Assembly (NCBI GenBank): GCA_946480595.1
Contig: CAMLKC010000031.1
Location: 1 to 10,565, forward strand
Origin: an uncultured Candidatus Saccharibacteria bacterium
Lineage (GTDB): Bacteria > Patescibacteria > Saccharimonadia > Saccharimonadales > CAMLKC01
Direction of reading: 5' to 3'
Length of the DNA: 10,565 nt
A program made the translations under genes and the position numbers. The notes under the pieces were generated by a model. The model searched no databases, had not been told where the DNA came from, and was given only the letters and a program-made list of their open reading frames with translations. Shown one piece after another: positions 1 through 5,999 of this stretch. How positions within the stretch are numbered: position 1 is the stretch's first letter; every line of letters begins with the position of its first letter.

Positions 1-425
1 TCAGTCTGGTCTTCATCGTGCAGCTTCATACCGGCGTGCTCTACTACCTGTTTTGCCGTGCGATAAGGAGACATGACGCGTTTACGAGCTGCGCCGTCAA
101 CGATTGTCACGGGTCTTGCGCGGTAGATATTAACTTCGTAGTTGCTAGCGACTAGTTCATCGTCGAGGGCTGGTTCGACCATATCACTCTTGTCGATATG
201 AATATGCGCGCCTTCAAGTGCTTTGCGAAGCGTCGTAGCACGTGTAAGAAAACCAATTTCTTCACCTTGGTCGTGTACAGTAACGAGCCGCTGGCCATTT
301 ACTGGCCGCTGCGTGTCAGCCTGGGCGTAGGTCGCAAAACTCACCCCAAAAAGTGCTACTGCAAAAAGAGTTGCGGCCGCAAGAAAGCCGCGCGGGGACC
401 TGGATTTTCGAAGTATACTCTTCAT
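1..425 (-). CDS. Secreted DUF348 (YabE-like) repeat protein, N-terminal part; continues beyond the left edge
   Basis: The reading frame is open from an ATG at 425 to the window edge (141 full codons), so the C-terminus is missing. Residues 1-36 form a signal peptide: basic start (MKSILRKSRSPR), hydrophobic core at about 13-32, and a likely signal peptidase I site after AQA (34-36). After the cleavage site come two ubiquitin-like DUF348 repeats, about 45-103 and 104 onward. Both show the pattern 'VTV-dGxe...T...al..AgI.l...D', and the link YRARPVTIVDG resembles the repeat junction of Bacillus YabE. In known proteins such repeats are often followed by a G5 domain and a 3D-type lytic transglycosylase or Rpf-like domain that cuts peptidoglycan. 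Whether that holds here cannot be seen. A Shine-Dalgarno GGAGGTG (437-443) lies 11 bases before the ATG. Likely role, inferred: cell-surface or cell-wall remodelling. Confidence 0.82.
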   Translation of the reverse strand, partial: MKSILRKSRSPRGFLAAATLFAVALFGVSFATYAQADTQRPVNGQRLVTVHDQGEEIGFLTRATTLRKALEGAHIHIDKSDMVEPALDDELVASNYEVNIYRARPVTIVDGAARKRVMSPYRTAKQVVEHAGMKLHDEDQT

Positions 426-460
426 AAATGTAAGGACACCTCCGCTGGTGTACTGGGCTA

Positions 461-469
461 ATTATAGCA
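461..469 (-). promoter_or_regulatory. Extended -10 promoter of the DUF348 gene
   Basis: On the minus strand this reads TGCTATAAT, a perfect extended -10 element (TGnTATAAT). No good -35 hexamer is present 17 bases upstream, as is common for extended -10 promoters. The predicted transcript start is near 454, giving a leader of about 29 bases that contains the GGAGGTG ribosome binding site. The promoter lies between the helicase stop codon and the DUF348 start, so the secreted protein can be transcribed independently of the helicase. Confidence 0.6.
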
Positions 470-492
470 AAAACAAGCGTTTTAGGGTAGTT

Positions 493-2610
493 TTAGAGCT
501 TTTCGAGCCTTGCGTATTCGACATTGAGCTTTTTGGTTTGGCCATTAGTAAACTTGACCGTCACCGCCATACCGTCGATATCTATCACCTCACCGACGCC
601 AAACTGCGCCGAACGCACGCCGTCACCGATGTCAAAATCGGGGGTATCACTAAAACCGTCATAGTCATCGGGAAGATGGGTATTAAACGTAGGAACAGGT
701 GCTTGGACGATATCGTGGCCCATGTCACCTAGGAACCGTGACGGCATATTGTAACCGCGTTGGCCGAACTGCAGGCGGCTCTGCGCATAGCTAAGGTGAA
801 GCTCCTCACGCGCGCGGGTCATACCTACATAACAGAGGCGGCGTTCTTCTTCGAGGGCAGCCGGACCGTCGTCTTGTACACGGGCGTTCGGGAAAATCCC
901 CTCTTCCATTCCCACCATAAAGACCACTGGAAATTCCAGGCCTTTTGCGGCATGGATAGTCATAAGGGTTACTTTTTGCTCGTGACTGTCGCTGTCGGCG
1001 CTCGACATAAGTGCGACTTCTTCTAGGAAGTCGGGTAGTGACAGGAATGCCTTGGCGTCAGATATAAGCGAGCCTATGTTCGCCTCGCGCTCCTCGGCCT
1101 GCGGCGTACCGTCCAGAATATAGTCGCGATAGCCTGTCTTGCTCACCAGCGTTTCAATTAGTTCGCTCGGAGGCGCCTCGGACTGGAGCTTTCCCTGAAG
1201 ATTTCTCAGCAGTTCACCAAGCGACGAAAGCGCCATCTTGGCACGCGGCGTGATACTACTGGTTTGCTCGGCATTTACCAAACTGGAAATAATATCCATG
1301 CCATTATCGGCCTGCCAAAGCAAAAACTTTTCAAGGCTGGTTGCACCTATACCTCTCGTCGGAATATTGACGATCCGGCTGAAGCTCATACGGTCGTTTG
1401 GCTGGTAAAGGAGGCGCAAATACGCGATGACATCTTTGATTTCTTTGCGGTCATAAAACCTAACGCCGCCAATAATCTGGTAGGGGATGCGGTGCTGCAG
1501 CAAGGCACGCTCAAGCGTATAGCTCTGCGAGTTAGTGCGGTACAATACGGCAAAATCGCCGTATTGTCGTGCACCGATGCTGGTTTGCGCACCAATACGG
1601 CTAGCTACCGCGTATGCCTCTTCGGATTCGTCATATACCTGATGGACCTGCACGGGTGCACCGGTAGGCTCAGCCGTCCAGAGTTTCTTGTCCGTTCGCT
1701 GGGTGTTTTTGGTAATCACGCTATGCGCCGCCTCCAAAATAGCACCAGTACTACGATAGTTTTGCTCGAGCTTGACGATTTTTGCACCAGGAAAATCCCG
1801 CTCAAAGTTAAGAATGTTAGTAAAATCCGCACCGCGCCAACTGTAAATCGACTGCCAGTCGTCACCGACCACGCAAATATTACGGTCGTCGCTCACTAAG
1901 CTTTTTACAATGGCATACTGGGCAGCGTTGGTGTCCTGATATTCGTCGATAAGGATATGTTTAAACTGGGCGCGCCACTTCTTACGCGTTTCGGGGTGCT
2001 CTTTAAAAAGTCGAACGGTTTCAATCAGCAAATCATCAAAATCCAGCGCACCGGCCTCTTTTCGCATTTTTTCGTAGAGCCGATAGATCTTCGCGACCTC
2101 TTTTTGAAACGGGTAGTTGGCGCTTGCCTCAAACTCTTCGGGCGACACCAATTCGTTCTTTGCATTTGAAATGACAGAGCTGACGGCGCGCGGTTTAATT
2201 TGCTTGTCGCCGATCGATAGTTGCTTCATTGCTTGCTTGATGAGCCCCTGGCGATCGTCTTCGTCATATATAACATAGTTGGATGAAATACCGATTTTGT
2301 CACCGTCCATCCGAAGCAGACGCACGCAAATGCCATGGAATGTCCCCATCCATGGCATAAAGTTGCGGGCAGCACCATCTTGCCCAAGCAGGTGTCCAAG
2401 GCGCTCGCGCATCTCGCGTGCCGCTTTGTTTGTGAAAGTCACCGCCAAGATCTCGTTCGGCCATACGCGTTCGTTCGCAATTAGATAAGCAATGCGGTGC
2501 GTCAGTGTTTTCGTCTTGCCACTACCAGCACCCGCCAAGATAAGCAGCGGTCCGGTCGTCGTTTTTACCGCGTCAGCCTGCGCGGGGTTAAGGTCCTTAA
2601 ATAAATCCAT
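493..2610 (-). CDS. UvrD/PcrA/Rep-type superfamily 1A DNA helicase
   Basis: ATP-dependent 3'-5' DNA helicase of 705 residues, close to PcrA and UvrD in length. Motifs in order: Q motif LNPAQADAV (7-15), Walker A AGAGSGKT (26-33), Ia AVTFTNKAA (about 56-64), II IDEYQD (221-226), III GDDWQSIYSWRGAD (249-262), IV NYRS (284-287), V TIHAAKGLEF (551-560) and VI VGMTRA (595-600). Residues 655-705 (GDGV...FGVGEVIDIDG...KKLNVEYARLEKL) look like the C-terminal Tudor-like domain that ties PcrA/UvrD to RNA polymerase. The expected role is therefore nucleotide excision repair, transcription-coupled repair and clearing of replication forks. A TTG 48 bases upstream is in frame, but the ATG at 2610 fits family starts and sits exactly at a -10 element, so I chose it. 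Motif III has Trp252 where UvrD/PcrA usually have Asp. I leave the symbol empty because uvrD and pcrA cannot be separated by eye. Confidence 0.95.
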   Translation of the reverse strand: MDLFKDLNPAQADAVKTTTGPLLILAGAGSGKTKTLTHRIAYLIANERVWPNEILAVTFTNKAAREMRERLGHLLGQDGAARNFMPWMGTFHGICVRLLRMDGDKIGISSNYVIYDEDDRQGLIKQAMKQLSIGDKQIKPRAVSSVISNAKNELVSPEEFEASANYPFQKEVAKIYRLYEKMRKEAGALDFDDLLIETVRLFKEHPETRKKWRAQFKHILIDEYQDTNAAQYAIVKSLVSDDRNICVVGDDWQSIYSWRGADFTNILNFERDFPGAKIVKLEQNYRSTGAILEAAHSVITKNTQRTDKKLWTAEPTGAPVQVHQVYDESEEAYAVASRIGAQTSIGARQYGDFAVLYRTNSQSYTLERALLQHRIPYQIIGGVRFYDRKEIKDVIAYLRLLYQPNDRMSFSRIVNIPTRGIGATSLEKFLLWQADNGMDIISSLVNAEQTSSITPRAKMALSSLGELLRNLQGKLQSEAPPSELIETLVSKTGYRDYILDGTPQAEEREANIGSLISDAKAFLSLPDFLEEVALMSSADSDSHEQKVTLMTIHAAKGLEFPVVFMVGMEEGIFPNARVQDDGPAALEEERRLCYVGMTRAREELHLSYAQSRLQFGQRGYNMPSRFLGDMGHDIVQAPVPTFNTHLPDDYDGFSDTPDFDIGDGVRSAQFGVGEVIDIDGMAVTVKFTNGQTKKLNVEYARLEKL

Positions 2611-2617
2611 TAGCTTT

Positions 2618-2623
2618 ATTATA
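2618..2623 (-). promoter_or_regulatory. -10 element of the helicase gene (leaderless promoter candidate)
   Basis: The minus strand reads TATAAT seven bases upstream of the helicase ATG at 2610, so the expected transcript start falls at or next to the A of the ATG. No Shine-Dalgarno precedes that ATG, which agrees with a leaderless mRNA. The -35 region is poor. Upstream genes may also read through, since the gap to the preceding gene is only 62 bases and no convincing terminator is seen there. Confidence 0.45.
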
Positions 2624-2672
2624 CCTAAAAACCGTCCCTGGAGGTGTCGTATTTTCAACCTATCCTAAAAAA

Positions 2673-3920
2673 CTATACAAGCCTAAGGAAGTAAAGGGCA
2701 GCGCCGCCGCCGGCACCAACGAGAAGAATCAGGACAATCCAAATCACCCACATCCACCCGGATTTCTTTTTAGCAGGGTGAGAAAGTGGCTGGTGGTACG
2801 TGTCGGTGTCGTAAATTGGCACGTTGTCTTTGTCTCCCGTGTTCGGCTCTTCGCGGTACTGCTGAGGAATAGACGTCGGACCCGATGGAACAGGAGGTTC
2901 CGCTACGGCAGTGCCTGTCTTCGGCTCTGCGGCTTTTGGTGCAGTCGCAGCTGCTTGTGGAGTCTCATTTTCATGTGCCTGCTTGAGCTCGTCATGCGTC
3001 GTATCCGCTTCAACAGCCATCAGGTCACCACTCAGTTCCTCGGGAAGCTGAAGTTCCACGGCGTTTGGATCGGCGGGCAGTTGAGCGTTCGGATCATCGA
3101 TGGTCTTGGGCGTTGCATCAACGGGAATTACCGGCGCACGGTCAGGTTCTTCTACTGCTGACGTAGAAGGTTCTTCTTCTGAAGGAATGCCGCCTAGCGG
3201 CCGTTTTTCGACTTTCGTATCTGGGAGGAATGGTGAAGTAAGCGGCGATGTCGACTCTTCATCTTTTGGTTCTTCCGGCTCTGACGGTTCGGTTGTTTCC
3301 TCTTTTTCGTCCTTCGCTGCTGGCATCATATCAAGCGGGTCAGGCCAGTCACTTGTCGAAGCGGACTCTTCGGTTTTTGCCTCTGGTTCTGCAGGAGACT
3401 GCGGGGCCGTAGCTACTACCGGCTCTTCTTTTGGTTCTTCGACAACTTCTTCGGTCTTTTCGGTTTTTTCTGTCGTTTCACGCTTTTTAGGAATAATGTC
3501 TGCTATCTTTTGCGACGCTCCAAGCGGCTCGATAGTAGCGCCTTGGCGTGATATAGGACGAGGCGTATCTGGTTTAGACATATCTGCCGACGGATGAACG
3601 ACATCCATAAAACGACCCCCTCTTCGGGCAGCCGGCGCGGATGACACTGAAGGCTGCGGAATTACGGCTGGTGCCGGTGAAACGTCTTCTTCTTTTGGCG
3701 CTGACTCGGCAGGAGCGTCATCGCTCTTTTGATCGCTCATTACATTTGCCGCGACTTCTTCTATCTTTTTAAAAGGTGGCGTCGCGTCTTTATCGTCAAG
3801 TGTCGAGGTAATGTCCAGCGTGTTGACTTTTTCGTCGTTTCGCTGCGGGGCAGACTTAGGTACGCTCGTCATGAGGGAATTCACCGCCCGGTCAAGTTCG
3901 TCAAAATCTAAATCTTTCAT
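2673..3920 (-). CDS. Tail-anchored, disordered Pro/Glu/Ser/Thr-rich protein of unknown function
   Basis: I do not recognise this 415-residue protein. About 380 residues are low-complexity and acidic (runs of Pro, Glu, Ser, Thr, Ala, Asp), so probably disordered. KKK (384-386) is followed by one hydrophobic helix (about 388-411, rich in Trp, Ile, Leu, Val and then Gly) and a four-residue tail. This predicts a C-terminal anchor with the long part in the cytoplasm. Islands of ordinary sequence stand out: the start MKDLDFDELDRAVNSLM (1-17), GGRFMDVVHPSADM (101-114), KRPLGGIPSE (239-248), VELQLPEELSGDLMAVEAD (288-306) and PIYDTDTYHQPLSHP (368-382). These may be binding motifs. ATG 3920 is preferred over GTG 3926 because the Shine-Dalgarno AGGGG has ideal spacing for it. 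The gene starts 8 bases after the tpiA stop, so it is cotranscribed with glycolytic genes. A scaffold or membrane-tether role is only a guess. Confidence 0.8.
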   Translation of the reverse strand: MKDLDFDELDRAVNSLMTSVPKSAPQRNDEKVNTLDITSTLDDKDATPPFKKIEEVAANVMSDQKSDDAPAESAPKEEDVSPAPAVIPQPSVSSAPAARRGGRFMDVVHPSADMSKPDTPRPISRQGATIEPLGASQKIADIIPKKRETTEKTEKTEEVVEEPKEEPVVATAPQSPAEPEAKTEESASTSDWPDPLDMMPAAKDEKEETTEPSEPEEPKDEESTSPLTSPFLPDTKVEKRPLGGIPSEEEPSTSAVEEPDRAPVIPVDATPKTIDDPNAQLPADPNAVELQLPEELSGDLMAVEADTTHDELKQAHENETPQAAATAPKAAEPKTGTAVAEPPVPSGPTSIPQQYREEPNTGDKDNVPIYDTDTYHQPLSHPAKKKSGWMWVIWIVLILLVGAGGGAALYFLRLV

Positions 3921-3930
3921 TCCCACCCCT
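3921..3930 (-). promoter_or_regulatory. Shine-Dalgarno overlapping the tpiA stop codon (translational coupling)
   Basis: The minus strand reads AGGGGTGGGA directly before ATG 3920. Its first two bases are the last two of the tpiA stop TAG (3929-3931). The spacing favours ATG 3920 as the start. Ribosomes ending tpiA would sit on this site, so the two genes are probably translationally coupled. Confidence 0.6.
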
Positions 3931-4711
3931 ACTTTTTAACTATCTCGGCGCCTTTATGAGCCTTTGAAATAATGTCGCTAAATTTATGTACATCAAGGCT
4001 TGCTCCGCCGACAAGCAACCCGTCGACACCATCGATAGCCAGATAATCAGCCGCGCTGTCAGGGGTAACGCTACCGCCGTAAAGGACACGAACGTCGGCC
4101 GCTGCAGCCGCTCCATAAAGATGCCTGATTTGGTTACGGATAGCTTTTACCGCCTTAGTGACGTCGTCGGGCATTGCGTTATTACCCGTTCCGATAGCCC
4201 ATACGGGTTCGTAAGCGATCGTCGTATCCTCTAGTTCTTCGCTCGTAATGTTCGCAAGTCCGGCAACCAGCTGATCATGCAGGACTGCTTCGGTCTCACC
4301 GTCAGTACGCTCATTGGTCGTTTCACCGATACAGAGAATCGGCTTGATTTGGTTACGGATTGCCGCTTGCACTTTGTTGCAAATATCTTTATTCGTTTCG
4401 CCAAAAATATGCCGTCGCTCAGAATGGCCAATGATTGCATAATCAACAATACCGTGCAGCTGCGAAGCAGAAACTTCGCCGGTAAAGGCGCCATTGTCAC
4501 GCCAATACAGGTTTTGAACAGCGAGCTTGAACTGGCGTCGGTTCACCTGCAAACTCAGCGATTGTAGCGCTAAAAGTGTTGGCGCCAGCACTACCTCAAC
4601 GTCACGATGCGTTTTCACTTGTTCACTGAGCCGGTGGACAAATAAACTGGCCTCATGGGTATTGAGGTTCATCTTCCAGTTACCGACGATGAGTTTCTTA
4701 TCTCGAGACAT
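3929..4711 (-). CDS. tpiA: Triosephosphate isomerase
   Basis: Cytoplasmic TIM-barrel enzyme that interconverts dihydroxyacetone phosphate and glyceraldehyde-3-phosphate. At 260 residues it has the usual bacterial length. Active-site elements are all present: GNWKMN (10-15, substrate Asn11 and catalytic Lys13), IIGHSERR (93-100, electrophile His96), YEPVWAIGTG (167-176, catalytic base Glu168 and the start of flexible loop 6), YGGSV (211-215) and GLLVGGASL (231-239) for phosphate binding. The ATG at 4711 begins MSRDKKLIVGNWKMN, the standard family start. No clear Shine-Dalgarno precedes it. The gene lies 36 bases after pgk and 8 bases before the tail-anchored protein, in the middle of the operon. 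The assignment is secure. Confidence 0.98.
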   Translation of the reverse strand: MSRDKKLIVGNWKMNLNTHEASLFVHRLSEQVKTHRDVEVVLAPTLLALQSLSLQVNRRQFKLAVQNLYWRDNGAFTGEVSASQLHGIVDYAIIGHSERRHIFGETNKDICNKVQAAIRNQIKPILCIGETTNERTDGETEAVLHDQLVAGLANITSEELEDTTIAYEPVWAIGTGNNAMPDDVTKAVKAIRNQIRHLYGAAAAADVRVLYGGSVTPDSAADYLAIDGVDGLLVGGASLDVHKFSDIISKAHKGAEIVKK

Positions 4712-4747
4712 ATACCGCTTATGTTCTTTCGCTTTAGTGTACCTTAC

Positions 4748-5974
4748 TTATTTACGGGCGTCCAGCAGGCTTTCGATACCTGGCAGCTTTTCCCCAGCCA
4801 TGAGTTCGAGGCTTGCACCACCGCCAGTGGAGACATGCGTGAAGCTTCCACCTTGCTTGCTATCCCAGTTCAACACAAAATCAGCCGTATCACCGCCACC
4901 GATAATAGACTCAATTTCAGGGTTGGTCGCCAGCGTCAGACTAAGGCGGGCTGAGCCGTGGGCATAGTTTGGAAACTCAGCCATGCCAAGGGTGCCGTTC
5001 CAGATAACAGTCTTGGCTTTTTCGACATAAGCTACTATTTCTTCAATGGTCTTATCGCCGACATCAAGCGCCATATCATCAGGCGCCAATTGGTCAACTG
5101 CGACAATATGACGAGGCGTATTGTCGAGGGCTTTTCCAACCGCCAGGTCCTTTGGTAATACCAAAAAGTCGTCGATCTTATCAGCACCAACTTTTTCGCG
5201 GGCGGCTTTGTAAATATCATCGAGAACATCGTTCGCATCGTCGTCGAGCTTGCTTTTGCCCAGGCTAAGCCCTTTGTATTTCAGAAAAGTATTAGCCATG
5301 GCGCCAGAAATGATGATTCTGTCGGCCACATCAATCAACGCCTTGATAACGGCAATCTTGTCATGGACTTTCGCGCCACCAAGAATAGCGACCAGGGGAC
5401 GCTCCGGGTTTTTCATGGCCTGGGTGATAACCGTATATTCACGTTCGAGCAGTAAACCTGACACGCTTGGCAGTAGCATCGTGATTGCAGCCGTACTGGC
5501 ATGCGCACGGTGCACGACACCAAAACCATCTTGTACGAAGTACCGCGCACCTGAACTCTTTACCAGTTCGCGGGCAAAACCTTCGTCGTTTGCTTCTTCG
5601 CGGGGGTCAAAACGTAGGTTTTCAAGTACGGTTACGCTTCGTTTTGGCGCTAACTTCACAGCCATTCGCACCTTGTCGCCCACCGTTTCATTAACAAAGC
5701 GCACCGGTTCACCCAAAAGCTCGGCAAGTCGCAAGGCGGCCGGCTCCAGACTGTACTTTTCCTCTCGGTGGCCTTCAGGGCGGCCGAGATGGCTGATAAT
5801 CACCACCTTGCAGCCATCGGCAAGCAACTTTTTTACTGTCGGCAGACTTGCTTGGATCCGAAAATCACTCTCAATCGTGCCATCGCTCTTTAATGGCACG
5901 TTGTAATCTGCGCGCAGTAATACCGTTTGGCCGTGAAGCGGTACGGTGTTGATTGTCTGTTTAAAAAATGCCAT
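4748..5974 (-). CDS. pgk: Phosphoglycerate kinase
   Basis: Cytoplasmic kinase that transfers the acyl phosphate of 1,3-bisphosphoglycerate to ADP, the first substrate-level ATP step of glycolysis. It has 408 residues, a normal length. The N-terminal substrate domain has RADYNVPL (21-28), Arg39 in SDFRIQASLPT, SHLGRPEG (61-68), ENLRFDPREE (118-127) and DGFGVVHRAHAS (149-160). The C-terminal nucleotide domain has AILGGAKVHDK (196-206), VIWNGTLGMAE (323-333), GGGDT (359-363) and STGGGASLE (382-390). Compared with the usual consensus, RVDFNVP has become RADYNVP and the NDAFG stretch has become QDGFG. These are conservative changes and the basic substrate-binding residues remain. The Shine-Dalgarno AGGGTGGGA (5977-5985) confirms ATG 5974. 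The gap after pyk is 25 bases, so they are likely cotranscribed. Confidence 0.98.
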   Translation of the reverse strand: MAFFKQTINTVPLHGQTVLLRADYNVPLKSDGTIESDFRIQASLPTVKKLLADGCKVVIISHLGRPEGHREEKYSLEPAALRLAELLGEPVRFVNETVGDKVRMAVKLAPKRSVTVLENLRFDPREEANDEGFARELVKSSGARYFVQDGFGVVHRAHASTAAITMLLPSVSGLLLEREYTVITQAMKNPERPLVAILGGAKVHDKIAVIKALIDVADRIIISGAMANTFLKYKGLSLGKSKLDDDANDVLDDIYKAAREKVGADKIDDFLVLPKDLAVGKALDNTPRHIVAVDQLAPDDMALDVGDKTIEEIVAYVEKAKTVIWNGTLGMAEFPNYAHGSARLSLTLATNPEIESIIGGGDTADFVLNWDSKQGGSFTHVSTGGGASLELMAGEKLPGIESLLDARK

Positions 5975-5976
5975 TG

Positions 5977-5985
5977 TCCCACCCT
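5977..5985 (-). promoter_or_regulatory. Shine-Dalgarno of pgk
   Basis: The minus strand reads AGGGTGGGA, with seven bases between the AGGG core and ATG 5974. It lies within the 25-base pyk-pgk gap, which leaves no room for a terminator and supports an operon. Confidence 0.6.
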
Positions 5986-5999
5986 ATTTATTGCTAGTT

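Noticed and set aside
470..483. AAAAC-GCTT-GTTTT inverted repeat between the helicase and the DUF348 gene
   Set aside because: A five-base, AT-rich stem that overlaps the spacer of the DUF348 promoter. It is too weak to call a terminator.
1264..1899. 211-codon plus-strand open frame inside the helicase gene
   Set aside because: It is antisense to strongly conserved helicase motifs, has no ribosome binding site and resembles no known protein. It is a shadow frame.
2611..2658. In-frame TTG start giving the helicase 16 extra N-terminal residues
   Set aside because: The extra residues do not fit family N-termini and the -10 element at 2618-2623 would lie inside the coding region. ATG 2610 is better.
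2660..2674. Possible terminator: a T run on the minus strand after the tail-anchored gene stop
   Set aside because: No stable stem precedes the T run. Only a seven-base CCTTAGG palindrome lies nearby, so an intrinsic terminator is not supported.
3100..3597. 165-codon Ser/Gly/Val-rich plus-strand open frame opposite the tail-anchored gene
   Set aside because: Its repetitive composition is the complement of the Glu/Pro/Ser/Thr codons on the other strand. The minus-strand gene has the ribosome binding site, a membrane anchor and operon placement.
5250..5906. 218-codon plus-strand open frame inside pgk
   Set aside because: Antisense to a secure pgk coding region, with biased Ser/Arg/Pro-rich composition typical of shadow frames.
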